Source of the DNA: Lacticaseibacillus songhuajiangensis
GTDB taxonomy: Bacteria; Bacillota; Bacilli; Lactobacillales; Lactobacillaceae
NCBI RefSeq assembly: GCF_003946025.1
Contig: NZ_RHNR01000032.1
Span: 1-34,860, forward strand
Direction of reading: 5' to 3'
Length of the DNA: 34,860 nucleotides
Within the stretch, counting starts at the first letter, position 1. Each line of letters begins with the position of its first letter. Below, one piece after another: positions 24,725 through 33,536 of this stretch. The notes under the pieces were generated by a model, which did no database searches, had not been told where the DNA came from, and was given only the letters and a program-made list of their open reading frames with translations. Position numbers and translations under genes: made by a program.

Positions 24725-25512
24725 TGACGCAGCTGGGAAAGTATAACCAGCCGCGCTCGGAAGAAAAGCAGCTGCTGGAACGGTTGCGGACACTGGCCGC
24801 AACCAGTGCTAATGAATACCGTCCGGTGTTAACGGCGTTTATCGACCCGCGCTCGCAGCTTTTGGCGCAAAGCGTTGCCGAACAATTCGGTGTCAGTTTT
24901 GCCACTGCTGGTGGGTTTACCGCCGCGGAATGGCGACGCGGGTTATTTTATCCGGATTACTACGTACCGGAACCGGCCGATTTCGAGTTGCAAGTGTTGA
25001 TGTTTAAGTACCCGGCGCAGTTCGTCACCCTGCGGCACAGTGATGTGCTCGGCGCGATGATGAATCTGGGTGTGCAGCGCAGCGTGTTTGGCGATTTTGC
25101 GCATGAAGAGGGTGCTTGGGAGCTGGCTGCTACTCGCGAAATGGCGCCATTTCTGCAAACAAACCTGACGCAGGTTGCCCGTAGTAAAATCCAGTTGGTG
25201 CCGGCGCCCCGGATTTTCCGGCTGAATGATGATTGGCAAGCCCGCGAATTGTTGGTCGCTGGGCTGCGCCTTGACGCCTTAGTTGCGGAAGCTTTCAAGC
25301 TGCCGCGTAGTCACGCCAAGCAGTTGTTCACTAGTGATGGTGTCCGGCTCAATTGGCGCGAAACCCAGAAGGTGAGCGCCATGGTCGGCGATGGCGACAA
25401 CGTCTCTGTGCGCGGTTTTGGCCGTATCCGGGTCATGTCAGTGCTTGGCGTGACTGCAAAGGACAAGTGGCGACTCGCCGTTGAAATCATTGATAAACGT
25501 CAAAAAAGTTAA
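24724..25512 (+). CDS. ylmH: S4-domain RNA-binding protein YlmH
   Basis: RNA-binding protein of the YlmH family, 262 aa: an N-terminal alpha/beta region typical of the family (PVLTAFIDPRSQLL, YPDYYVPEPADFEL), a middle part with GDFAHEEG, and a C-terminal S4 domain (about 178-245; LRLDALVAEAFKLPRSHAKQ). In Bacillus subtilis the homologue has been tied to ribosome quality control as well as to its division-gene context; that is known for the family, not shown here. Coupled to yggT by a one-base overlap. Confidence 0.93.
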   Translation: MTQLGKYNQPRSEEKQLLERLRTLAATSANEYRPVLTAFIDPRSQLLAQSVAEQFGVSFATAGGFTAAEWRRGLFYPDYYVPEPADFELQVLMFKYPAQFVTLRHSDVLGAMMNLGVQRSVFGDFAHEEGAWELAATREMAPFLQTNLTQVARSKIQLVPAPRIFRLNDDWQARELLVAGLRLDALVAEAFKLPRSHAKQLFTSDGVRLNWRETQKVSAMVGDGDNVSVRGFGRIRVMSVLGVTAKDKWRLAVEIIDKRQKS

Positions 25513-25556
25513 ATTTTGCCCAGGCACTGAATCGTCTGGTATGAGGAGGAATTTGT

Positions 25557-26258
25557 ATGCTTAGCCCTATGGATATTCGGGATAAGAGCTTCAACGTTAA
25601 GATGCGTGGTTTTGATCAGGATCAGGTGAACGACTTCCTGGACCAGATTATCGCGGATTACGAAGGTGCGCTCAAGAAGGTGGAGACCCTGACTGATTCC
25701 CTCAAGGAAGCACAGGATAAGGTGACCCATTACGAGGGCATGGAAAACGCCATGAACCAAGCCATCATCGTCGCTCAGGACGCCGCAGACCGGCTGAAGA
25801 CCACGAGTGAAGAGGATGCGCAGAAGGTTCAGGACGAAGCCGAGAAGAACGCTGAACAGATTCTGTCCGAAGCCAGCGACAAGAGTAACAAAATCCTCGC
25901 GGACGCGAGCGACAAAGCTCGCCAGCTGACGATTCAGAGTGAAGACATGCGCCGCAACGCGCAGGACTTCCGTGATCACCTCGCACTCTTGCTGCGGGCG
26001 GAGCTGGAAACGATTGAAGGGGACAACTGGTCCGACACCATTGGCAAGACGCCTGAGGACGCCAAAAAAGGTCTTCCCGACGAAAGCACGTTAATTCCTG
26101 ACGAACTTCAGGAAACACCCCTTGACAGCGATGGGGATGATTCATTAAACTCAGGCACGGATGCAAAACCGGAAACGGCAGATGCAGACGCAGCGAACGC
26201 CGCTGCGGGTGATGATGATTACACCCAGATTGTTTTTCCGGATGATCCCATCGCTTAG
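25557..26258 (+). CDS. divIVA: Polar and septal scaffold DivIVA
   Basis: Coiled-coil protein that binds curved membrane at poles and septa and, in rods, positions MinCD. The N-terminal lipid-binding domain is well conserved (LSPMDIRDKSFNVKMRGFD, then DQVNDFLDQIIADYE), followed by coiled coils (about 35-165). The last about 60 residues are acidic, rich in Asp and Ala (for example DADAANAAAGDDDYTQIVF), a common low-complexity tail. ATG 25557 has AGGAGGA 6 bases upstream. It ends the dcw cluster, 25 bases before the ileS T-box. Confidence 0.95.
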   Translation: MLSPMDIRDKSFNVKMRGFDQDQVNDFLDQIIADYEGALKKVETLTDSLKEAQDKVTHYEGMENAMNQAIIVAQDAADRLKTTSEEDAQKVQDEAEKNAEQILSEASDKSNKILADASDKARQLTIQSEDMRRNAQDFRDHLALLLRAELETIEGDNWSDTIGKTPEDAKKGLPDESTLIPDELQETPLDSDGDDSLNSGTDAKPETADADAANAAAGDDDYTQIVFPDDPIA

Positions 26259-26282
26259 AATAATTTAATCCAATGAGGAACA

Positions 26283-26489
26283 CGCGTTAGCGGTGGTGAG
26301 CCAAACCAGCGACCCGGAGAATGGTGCAAGTCCGGGATTGGTGCCATGACTAATATCAGTTCTGAGTACTGGCTCGATACATAGAGCTGGTCGGATGGTG
26401 CCCGTTAACGCGCCTCTGAGGGGAATTTTATTCCCGAATTTAGGTGGTACCACGAAGACTTCGTCCTAATTACGGACGGGGTCTTTTTG
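26283..26489 (+). promoter_or_regulatory. T-box riboswitch of ileS (isoleucine)
   Basis: Base of Stem I CGCGTTA/TAACGCG (26283-26289/26406-26412), a candidate specifier ATC (26355-26357, in CTAATATCAG), T-box TTAGGTGGTACCACG (26440-26454) and terminator 26456-26466/26474-26484 with T run. The variable base is T26448, matching discriminator A of tRNA-Ile. Uncharged tRNA-Ile would promote ileS expression. No convincing separate promoter was found between divIVA and this leader. Confidence 0.93.
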
Positions 26490-26533
26490 TTTATTTACGG
26501 TTTTGAGAACATTTTGAGAAAGAAGGAACAGTT

Positions 26534-29329
26534 GTGAAGGTTAAAGAAACGCTGAACTTGAGCAAGACTGACTTCCCAATGCGTGCAGGTTTGCCTAACC
26601 GCGAACCCAAATGGCAGGCTGATTGGGAAGAGAACCACGTGTACCAGCAGCGCCAGAAGTTGAATGAAGGCAAGCCAAGTTTCATTCTCCACGATGGCCC
26701 GCCATTTGCGAACGGGAACATCCACATGGGTCACGCGCTCAACAAGATCAGTAAGGACATCATCGTGCGCTTCAAGTCGATGAACGGCTACTATGCACCT
26801 TACGTTCCTGGTTGGGATACTCATGGTCTGCCAATTGAGCAGCAGCTCGCCAAGAAGGGCGTGCACCGCAAGGAGATGGACATGGTGGCTTACCGGCAAT
26901 TGTGCCGGGATTTTGCCCTCAAGGAAATCGACAAGCAGCGCACTGACTTTAAGCGGCTCGGTGTTTCTGGTGACTGGGACCACCCATACATCACCTTGCA
27001 GAAGGAATTCGAAGCCGAAGAAATTCGGGTCTTCGGTAAAATGGCCGAGAAGGGCTACATTTACCACGGCTTGAAGCCAGTTTACTGGTCATGGTCTTCC
27101 GAATCCACGCTTGCTGAAGCCGAAATCGAGTACAAGGACGTGAAGTCCCCATCCATCTACGTTGCCTTCCCAGTTAAGGACGGCAAGGGAATTGTGGACC
27201 AGGATGCTGAGTTTATCATCTGGACCACCACGCCTTGGACCATTCCATCTAACCAGGGGATTGCCGTTAACCCCCGCTTCAATTATGTTGAAGTGCAGGT
27301 TGCAGATCGCAAGTTCGTGGTTGCAGAAGACATGCTGAGCAAGGTCGCTGAAGACCTCGAATGGTCTGACCCGAAGGTGCTCAAGCAGTTTACCGGTAAG
27401 GACATGGACCGGATGGTGGCTAAACACCCACTGTATGACCGCGATAGCCTCGTCATCAACGCTGACCACGTCACGCTGGATGCTGGTACCGGGCTCGTCC
27501 ACACTGCGCCTGGTCATGGTGAAGATGACTACAAGGCCGGCATCAAGTATGGTCTGCCCGTTGTCTCTGTTTTGGATGAACACGGGGTCATGAATGAGAA
27601 CGCCCCTGGCTTCACCGGCGTGTTCTACGACAAGGCCAATCCAATGGTCACCAAGGCGCTGGAAGAAAAGGGTGCGCTCCTGAAGCTCTCCTTCTTCACG
27701 CATAGCTACCCCCACGACTGGCGGACCAAGAAGCCAGTTGTTTTCCGGGCAACGACGCAGTGGTTTGCTTCTATTGACGCCTTCCGTCAGCAGATTCTTG
27801 ATCAGATTGAAAAGGTTAACTTTAAGCCAAGTTGGGGTAAGACGCGTCTGTACAACATGATCCGCGACCGCGGCGACTGGGTGATTTCCCGTCAGCGCGC
27901 TTGGGGTGTGCCACTGCCTATCTTCTACGCGGAAGATAAGACCCCAATTCTGGAAAAGGAAACCATCGATCACGTTGCCGACCTTTTTGCCAAGTATGGT
28001 TCAAATGTCTGGTTCGAACGTGACGCCAAGGACTTGCTGCCAGAAGGTTACACCAACGAACACAGTCCTAACGGTGAATTTACCAAGGAAACTGACATCA
28101 TGGATGTTTGGTTTGACTCTGGATCATCTCACCAGGCTGTTCTCGCTGCTCGCCCAGAACTGTCCTTCCCAGCTGATCTCTACCTTGAAGGTTCTGACCA
28201 ATACCGTGGTTGGTTCAACAGCTCACTCATCACTTCCGTTGCAACGACGGGTGTTGCGCCATACAAGGGCATCTTGTCCCAAGGATTTACGCTCGACAGC
28301 AAGGGCCAGAAGATGAGCAAGTCACTGGGTAACACCATCGTGCCTGATACGGTTGAAAAGCAGTACGGTGCAGAAATCATCCGTCTGTGGGTCTCTACGG
28401 TTGACTCCAGTTCTGACGTGCGTGTTTCCATGGACAACTTTGCCCAGATTTCCGAAGCCTACCGCAAAATTCGCAACACGATGCGCTTCATGCTCGCCAA
28501 CACGGGTGACTACGACAACAGTAAGAATGCTGTTGCCTACGCCGATCTTGGCAGCGTTGACCAGTACATTCTGGTGCGCTTGAACGATGTTGTGGCTGAA
28601 GCACTGGCAGCATACGACCAATACGACTTTAGTGATGTGGAGAAGACAATTAGCAACTTCCTCGTGAATGACATGTCTGCTTTCTACCTCGACTTTGCCA
28701 AGGACGTTGTGTACATTGAAGCGGCCGACGATATTAAGCGTCGCCGGATGCAGACGGTGATGTACCAGGTTCTTGTCACCTTGACCAAGTTGCTGACCCC
28801 AATCCTGCCGCACACGGCTGAAGAAATCTGGCCATACCTGCAGCAGGCAGAGCAGTACGCTTACCTGTCTGACATGCCTAAGGCGCAGAATCTTGCGAAC
28901 GCTGATCAACTGCGCACGCAGTGGAGCGACTTCATGAAGTTCCGCAGCGAAGTGCAAAAAGCACTTGAAGAAGCCCGAAACGCCAAGGTTATTGGTAAGT
29001 CCATGCAGGCCAGCGTCACGGTTTACCCAACCGCTGACCTTGCAGATAAGCTGAACGGCCTGAACGCCAACATCATGCAGCTCCTGATTGTTTCTGGTTT
29101 CAAGCTGGAAGCGGCAGGCACCAAGGCGCCAGCAGGTGCCGCCGAGTTTGCTGACGGTGCGATTGTGGTGGAACATGCTGCGGGCGATGTTTGCGAACGT
29201 TGCCGCATGACCACCACCGATGTCGGTGACGATGCGCAGTTCCCAATGCTCTGTGCTCGTTGCAGCGCCATCGTGCGTGCTAACTACCCTGAAGCAGTTG
29301 CTGAAGGTCTCGAAAGTAAGAACAAGTAA
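26534..29329 (+). CDS. ileS: Isoleucyl-tRNA synthetase IleS
   Basis: Class I aminoacyl-tRNA synthetase, 931 aa. It shows HMGH (residues 64-67, the HIGH motif), the CP1 editing domain with [21 protein letters not shown] (593-597), an anticodon-binding region and a C-terminal zinc-finger with the four cysteines CERC and CARC. GTG 26534 is preceded by AAGGA. This is the bacterial-type (mupirocin-sensitive class) architecture by length and zinc site, which I infer rather than show. Expression is controlled by the T-box leader immediately upstream. Confidence 0.97.
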   Translation: MKVKETLNLSKTDFPMRAGLPNREPKWQADWEENHVYQQRQKLNEGKPSFILHDGPPFANGNIHMGHALNKISKDIIVRFKSMNGYYAPYVPGWDTHGLPIEQQLAKKGVHRKEMDMVAYRQLCRDFALKEIDKQRTDFKRLGVSGDWDHPYITLQKEFEAEEIRVFGKMAEKGYIYHGLKPVYWSWSSESTLAEAEIEYKDVKSPSIYVAFPVKDGKGIVDQDAEFIIWTTTPWTIPSNQGIAVNPRFNYVEVQVADRKFVVAEDMLSKVAEDLEWSDPKVLKQFTGKDMDRMVAKHPLYDRDSLVINADHVTLDAGTGLVHTAPGHGEDDYKAGIKYGLPVVSVLDEHGVMNENAPGFTGVFYDKANPMVTKALEEKGALLKLSFFTHSYPHDWRTKKPVVFRATTQWFASIDAFRQQILDQIEKVNFKPSWGKTRLYNMIRDRGDWVISRQRAWGVPLPIFYAEDKTPILEKETIDHVADLFAKYGSNVWFERDAKDLLPEGYTNEHSPNGEFTKETDIMDVWFDSGSSHQAVLAARPELSFPADLYLEGSDQYRGWFNSSLITSVATTGVAPYKGILSQGFTLDSKGQKMSKSLGNTIVPDTVEKQYGAEIIRLWVSTVDSSSDVRVSMDNFAQISEAYRKIRNTMRFMLANTGDYDNSKNAVAYADLGSVDQYILVRLNDVVAEALAAYDQYDFSDVEKTISNFLVNDMSAFYLDFAKDVVYIEAADDIKRRRMQTVMYQVLVTLTKLLTPILPHTAEEIWPYLQQAEQYAYLSDMPKAQNLANADQLRTQWSDFMKFRSEVQKALEEARNAKVIGKSMQASVTVYPTADLADKLNGLNANIMQLLIVSGFKLEAAGTKAPAGAAEFADGAIVVEHAAGDVCERCRMTTTDVGDDAQFPMLCARCSAIVRANYPEAVAEGLESKNK

Positions 29330-29340
29330 TACCCATGCAA

Positions 29341-29367
29341 AAGGCGGCCAGCAATGGCTGCCTTTTT
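29341..29367 (+). terminator. Intrinsic terminator after ileS
   Basis: A 10-bp stem (29341-29350/29355-29364, one G-U pair) with a GCAA tetraloop and a T run. It ends 16 bases before repeat copy C begins. Confidence 0.9.
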
Positions 29368-29383
29368 GTTGTACATATTGTTG

Positions 29384-30176
29384 CTGTCTGTCAGCGTAAG
29401 TATTCCAGTGACGAAGTCACGCCAGGCCTCTGGGATGTTTTCAAAACGCCGCTAGGCGGTGGGGTCGGCAACTCCGGTGGTGGTGCGCTTGGGCTACGCT
29501 CTGGGAACTACGTCGGGCGGGGACCGCTTCAGCCCGCTAACGCGGTCTTCCGCTGGCAGAGTTGCCGCAAACCCGGCGTCAACTCCGCGCTCCCGGTATT
29601 ATTGTGTGCAGCCGTGGCGAAAAAGCACGCCACGTCTCCAAACAATAATATTTTCGCCCGACTCCGTTCCCTGCGCTTCGCCCAAGCACACCACCACCTC
29701 CGTGGCCGACGCGTTACAGAGTGGTAAGCGCATGAACGTTCCTCAATTATGAGGTAGTTCCATACAGTACTAGCGCTGACCAATTCTATTGCCAGATCAT
29801 GAGAAGCTGGGCGACATCTACCGTCTCAACGTCGTGTTGAAAATATCGCCACAATCGGATTGTGAATGCACGTCGGAACTGGTTCGGATTGGTGGAACGA
29901 CCGGGAAGGGTGTGCGCGCACGCAAAAACGGCAGTGTATGTTTCGCACAGATTTTTCGTGCGAAATGTACACCGCCGTTTTTGCTAGGAGCGTGATTTTG
30001 ACGCGGGGTTTGCGGCAAAATCGCCAGCGGAAGACGGCGTAGCCGGCTGAAGCGGTTCCGCGCACACCCTTCCCGGGCGTGTAACCAATCCGGACCAGTT
30101 CCGACCTTCGGTCTACCACTTTTTCAAACCCAACATCCTTGCGGATGGTATTTTCGACGCTGTCGCTGACGGACAG
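29384..30176 (+). repeat. Intergenic repeat copy C: complete two-unit element
   Basis: Bounded by CTGTCTGTCAGCGTAAG (29384-29400) and the inverse of CTGTCCGTCAGCG (ending 30176); similarity extends a few bases outward (ATTGTT/ATTGTC). Unit Y on the plus strand (29384-29724): hairpin GTGAC-GAA-GTCAC (29408-29420), 56-nt arms 29464-29519 and 29655-29710 matching at 44 of 56 positions, and the core (29518-29596). The linker 29725-29859 resembles that of copy B. Unit X on the minus strand (29860-30176): 47-nt arms 29872-29918 and 30059-30105 matching at 42 of 47, hairpins at 30134-30147 and 30103-30113. It lies between two convergent genes. Open frames inside it are by-products of the inverted repeats. 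Confidence 0.87.
29924..29982. terminator. Bidirectional terminator-like hairpin inside repeat C (unit X)
   Basis: A 25-nt arm starting AAAAACGGC (29924-29948) pairs with 29958-29982 ending GCCGTTTTT at 22 of 25 positions, giving an A run on one side and a T run on the other. It occupies the same place in the unit as the hairpin at 11811-11865, with an unrelated stem sequence. Confidence 0.7.
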
Positions 30177-30184
30177 TGACAATT

Positions 30185-30212
30185 AAAAAAGCCGGCGCAA
30201 TTGCGTCGGCTT
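30185..30212 (-). terminator. Intrinsic terminator after telA
   Basis: On the minus strand AAGCCGACGCAA-TTGCGCCGGCTT (30189-30212) is a near-palindromic stem followed by a T run (30185-30190 as A's on the plus strand), just past the telA stop. Confidence 0.85.
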
Positions 30213-30218
30213 GGGGTG

Positions 30219-31433
30219 CTAGAAAGTTTCTTTGCGGGGACGCGGGGTCTCGTTCATGTCGCCGGAAGTGTATTCCAGCAACTTGTTCTTGAGGTCGTCC
30301 TCCATGCCAGCGAGCTGCTTCTCGGCAGCTTGCCGCTTGGCACGGCCATCTTGCTGGATCTGCAGGGTTTCCTTCAGCGTGTCAATCAAGTCGGACTGAG
30401 TCTGCGTCAAGGTTTCGATGTCGACGACACCACGCTCGTTTTCCTTAGCAGTCTCAATGCTGGAAATTTTCAGCATTGAGCTGTTCTTCTTGAGCAGGTC
30501 GTTAGTGGTTTCGGAAACTTCACGCTGTGCGGTGACGGCTTCCTTCTGCCGCAGCAGGGTGAGGGCGATGGCCACCTGGTTTTTCCAGAGCGGGATGGCC
30601 GTGGTGATGCTGGCCTGGATTTTTTCCGCCAACGCTTGGTTGGTATTTTGAATCAAGCGAATCTGGGGTGCTTGCTGTAAGGTGATTTGACGTGCTAGCT
30701 GCAGGTCATAGGTCCGCTTCTCAAGCCGAGTGGCAAATTGCCGCAAGTCATTCACGGTTTGGACGTCCATCTGGTCGCCGCTGGCGTCGGCCTTCGCGCG
30801 GGCTTCCGGAATCAATTTGGTTTCCAGTTCTTCGTGCTTGATTTTGGCAGCGGCGATGTAGATGTTCAGGGCTTCAAAATAGGATTTGTTCTGACTGTAA
30901 AGCTCGTCCAGCATCGTGTTGTCACTGAGCAAACCATTTTTTTCCTTGTCCAAGTGCACTGCAATTGTGTCAATCTGGGCGCCAATTTTTTGGTACTTAG
31001 CTGTGATTTCGAAGATGCTGCGCTTCACTTTACCGAACAGACGGGAGAACACGTTGCTGTTTTCAGGCCGCAGTTCGTCGGGGTTGGTCTCGTTCAAACG
31101 GGTCATCAGACTCGTGAGGGCGTCGCCGATGGCACCAGTGTCAGAGCTGGAGACCTTGTTCAGCATGTTCTGGGAGAACGCTGAGAGCTTTTGCTGCGCA
31201 GCCGCACCGTAGGAGAGCACCGCAGTTTGATCGAGCGGGTCAATCTTGCTTGCCAGTTGCTTGGCAGACTCGCGGTCTTGTTCGGACAGTTTGTTGAACT
31301 CATCGTTTGCAGCGGCTGTCGGTGCTTGCTCCTGCGCAGGAGCGGGCGTGTTATTAGCCGTGAGGTCCGCGAAGGGGTCGGCCAACAGGTCGGAGGTTAA
31401 ATCTGGTGATGTCGTTTGGTCTTTTTCACTCAT
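30219..31433 (-). CDS. TelA family protein (toxic anion resistance)
   Basis: A 404-aa cytoplasmic, largely helical protein of the TelA family (named after tellurite resistance; Bacillus homologues YaaN and YceH). It has a low-complexity N-terminus (about 1-45, Asp/Thr/Ala/Pro) followed by the helical TelA domain with conserved stretches such as [40 protein letters not shown] and [15 protein letters not shown]. The biochemical function is unknown; resistance to toxic anions was seen for some members only. AAAGGAAG precedes the ATG. It lies 15 bases downstream of the xpaC homologue, the same pairing as xpaC-yaaN in Bacillus subtilis. Confidence 0.92.
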   Translation of the reverse strand: MSEKDQTTSPDLTSDLLADPFADLTANNTPAPAQEQAPTAAANDEFNKLSEQDRESAKQLASKIDPLDQTAVLSYGAAAQQKLSAFSQNMLNKVSSSDTGAIGDALTSLMTRLNETNPDELRPENSNVFSRLFGKVKRSIFEITAKYQKIGAQIDTIAVHLDKEKNGLLSDNTMLDELYSQNKSYFEALNIYIAAAKIKHEELETKLIPEARAKADASGDQMDVQTVNDLRQFATRLEKRTYDLQLARQITLQQAPQIRLIQNTNQALAEKIQASITTAIPLWKNQVAIALTLLRQKEAVTAQREVSETTNDLLKKNSSMLKISSIETAKENERGVVDIETLTQTQSDLIDTLKETLQIQQDGRAKRQAAEKQLAGMEDDLKNKLLEYTSGDMNETPRPRKETF

Positions 31434-31448
31434 ATTCGGGTCTTCCTT

Positions 31449-32315
31449 TTATTTATCTAGTTGGCGCTTGGTGAGTTCGACCGTGGTATCCAAATCCTCC
31501 AGGTCGCTCTTCACAAAATCAGTGTACTCGTCGCGGACCGTCTTGCACAGCTTATCGAGTGCATCCTTAGCCTGACTGAGCACGAGGTAGGTGTCCTTCG
31601 TTTTCACCTCGTGGCGGGTGATGATGGCGTACTTGTGCGTCAAATCCGCGAGGTTGGGGAGTTGTTCATATAGGAACGGCGCCGCTGCGGTCATCCGCTT
31701 GGGCTGGTCCACAATGGCGCGGAAGTAAGCGTGGATGACGTTCATGGTGTCGTGCTCGTTCATGATGTCTTGCAGTTCGGGCGCACCGTCCACGGTTGTT
31801 TGCAGCTGGTGAATGTTCTTGCTGGCACCCGCCATGGTTTCGCGGAACACGCTGACTTCGCTGTCGCTCAGTCCGGCGGCCTCGTAGTGGGCGGCCAGTT
31901 TTTTGCTCATTGGCCGTTCCGGCGTGTCGTCGATGACCTCAGCGCTGCGGTTCTGCCACAGGTAGTTGAGGAAGGCGGCGAGGGCACCCAGCGCCGGTGA
32001 CAGCAGACCGATGACGGGGTTGCCGTCTAAGCCCATGCTGCCCAACGTGGCCATTGCCACAATCCAGCCGGCAAAACTAATCCCGATGACCTTAGATTCA
32101 TGGAATTTGCGTGGCCCTTCGCTATTACGTTCAGGGTGGCGGGTGCGTTCCCATTCGGCGCCAAAACGCACGAGTCCGAACAGCAGCGCGATGATTTCAC
32201 TTAGGATGAAGTTTTCTGTCCCACTGATGGTGTACATGAAACCGAGCCAAGTCCAAGTAATGATGCGGCCCCAATGCACGCGATCTTGACGTGGGTATTG
32301 TTGCTTTTTACTCAT
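31449..32315 (-). CDS. XpaC family membrane protein
   Basis: A 288-aa protein of the XpaC family (annotated as 5-bromo-4-chloroindolyl phosphate hydrolysis protein; true role unknown). The N-terminal half has hydrophobic segments (about 20-50 and 75-120, including VIGISFAGWIVAMATLG and LSPALGALAAFLNYLW) and the C-terminal half is a soluble helical domain. ATG 32315 is preferred; a GTG at 32324 is in frame, but the only ribosome binding site, GAGGGG, is 2 bases from it and 11 bases from the ATG. It probably forms an operon with telA, diverging from the small gene at 32480. Confidence 0.9.
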   Translation of the reverse strand: MSKKQQYPRQDRVHWGRIITWTWLGFMYTISGTENFILSEIIALLFGLVRFGAEWERTRHPERNSEGPRKFHESKVIGISFAGWIVAMATLGSMGLDGNPVIGLLSPALGALAAFLNYLWQNRSAEVIDDTPERPMSKKLAAHYEAAGLSDSEVSVFRETMAGASKNIHQLQTTVDGAPELQDIMNEHDTMNVIHAYFRAIVDQPKRMTAAAPFLYEQLPNLADLTHKYAIITRHEVKTKDTYLVLSQAKDALDKLCKTVRDEYTDFVKSDLEDLDTTVELTKRQLDK

Positions 32316-32415
32316 AGTCGTCACTGCCCCTCGTTTATTATCTGGACTAAGTTTAGCATAGGCACGACCGGCTGGTATCAGGCCTTGGTATGAGATTAGC
32401 CAAAAGACATGACTT

Positions 32416-32444
32416 TTGCCAAAACTAAGTGTAGCTTGTATGAT
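32416..32444 (+). promoter_or_regulatory. Promoter of the small membrane protein-mtnN-iscS group
   Basis: TTGCCA (32416-32421) and TATGAT (32439-32444) with a 17-base spacer. The gap 32316-32479 also must hold the divergent xpaC promoter, for which I see no convincing pair of boxes. Confidence 0.75.
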
Positions 32445-32479
32445 AGTTACTGACTATATGGAAGCATGGAGGCACAGCA

Positions 32480-32737
32480 ATGAACGAACCCAAGACCCGC
32501 AGAGAAGCACGCGAGCAGCGTGCTGCCCAGGAAGAGGCCGCCCGCAACCGTGATAAGAAACGGGTGGACGTGGAGCGTGAGTACGCGCGCAGTGAGGCCA
32601 AGCATCCCGAGAAGTTGCAGCGTTTTGACGAGCAGACCTATCGGAAAGTGAATGGGCTCAAGCAGAAACTCAACTGGGCAATCGGGATTACCATTGTGCT
32701 AATTATTTTGGTTGCGGTCGTCCTGTTTGTCTTTTGA
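32480..32737 (+). CDS. Small tail-anchored membrane protein of unknown function
   Basis: An 85-aa protein with a very charged, helical N-terminal part (about 1-63, Glu/Arg/Lys/Ala-rich, likely coiled coil) and one C-terminal transmembrane segment (WAIGITIVLIILVAVVLFVF). I do not recognise a family with certainty. A good promoter (32416-32444) and GGAGG ribosome binding site (ATGGAGGCACAGCA before ATG) support expression. It leads into mtnN after 64 bases. Confidence 0.75.
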   Translation: MNEPKTRREAREQRAAQEEAARNRDKKRVDVEREYARSEAKHPEKLQRFDEQTYRKVNGLKQKLNWAIGITIVLIILVAVVLFVF

Positions 32738-32773
32738 CGGGTAAAAGTTGATTGATTGCTGTTAACTAAGTGC

Positions 32774-32785
32774 TGAGAATTCTCA
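32774..32785. promoter_or_regulatory. 12-bp perfect palindrome before mtnN
   Basis: TGAGAATTCTCA, 16 bases upstream of the mtnN start. It could be an operator or a small hairpin next to the ribosome binding site (AAGGGA). No T run follows closely enough for a good terminator. Confidence 0.35.
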
Positions 32786-32801
32786 ACAGAAGGGATTTTT
32801 A

Positions 32802-33497
32802 ATGATGAAAATTGGCGTAGTTTGCGCGATGGAAGAAGAAATTCGGGAACTGCTGGCAGTCCTTGACGACCAGAAGAGCGAAACGGTTGCCGGGCAGACT
32901 TTCTACAGCGGCCGGATTCACGGTCAGGAAGTCGCACTGGTTGAATGTGGAATTGGTAAGGTGCAGGCGGGGATGAACACCGCAATCTTGATTGACCACT
33001 ACAACCCGGACCTGGTGATTAACACTGGTAGTGCCGGTGGTATTGGTACCGGCCTCAAGGTGGGGGATGTGGTGATTAGTTCCGGCGTTGCTTACCACGA
33101 CGTGAACTCAACTGCCTTTGGCTACCTGCCCGGTCAGCTGCCAAGTCGGCCCCAGATTTTTGAAGCGGACAAACACTACGTTGAGCTCATCACCAAGGCT
33201 GCCCAGCAGACGAACCTGACCACGCACGTGGGTCTCATTGTGACCGGTGACCAGTTCATCAGCAGCAAGCCTGCCATCGCGAAGATCAAGGCCATCTACC
33301 CAGATGCCCTGGCTAGCGAAATGGAAGGGGCCGCAATTGGTCAAGTTGCCAGCCAGTTCCAGCTGCCATTTGTGGTTATCCGCGCAATGAGTGATGTTGG
33401 TGACGAGAACGCCAGCGTGTCCTTTGATGAGTTCATCATCGAGGCCGGCAAGAAGAGCGCCCAGATGCTCCTCGCCTTCATTGACGAGCTTGCCTAA
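32802..33497 (+). CDS. mtnN: 5'-methylthioadenosine / S-adenosylhomocysteine nucleosidase MtnN (Pfs)
   Basis: Cytoplasmic enzyme that cleaves adenine from MTA and SAH, recycling methyl-cycle waste and supplying S-ribosylhomocysteine for LuxS. It has the N-terminal IGVVCAMEEEI, NTGSAGGI, VTGDQFISS, SEMEGAAIGQVA and SDVGDENASVSFDEF motifs, including the catalytic Glu and Asp positions of the family. The length is 231 aa. ATG 32805 is an equally good start (MKIG is the common N-terminus). iscS-type gene follows after 39 bases. Confidence 0.95.
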   Translation: MMKIGVVCAMEEEIRELLAVLDDQKSETVAGQTFYSGRIHGQEVALVECGIGKVQAGMNTAILIDHYNPDLVINTGSAGGIGTGLKVGDVVISSGVAYHDVNSTAFGYLPGQLPSRPQIFEADKHYVELITKAAQQTNLTTHVGLIVTGDQFISSKPAIAKIKAIYPDALASEMEGAAIGQVASQFQLPFVVIRAMSDVGDENASVSFDEFIIEAGKKSAQMLLAFIDELA

Positions 33498-33536
33498 ACT
33501 GACGTCCTTGCGCTTCAGTAAGGAAGGAAGATTCTT

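Noticed and set aside
29335..29727. Open frames inside repeat copy C (also 29826-30182 minus)
   Set aside because: They coincide with the inverted arms and core, are not kept in frame in copies A, B or D, and have no ribosome binding site; the constraint visible is on base pairing.
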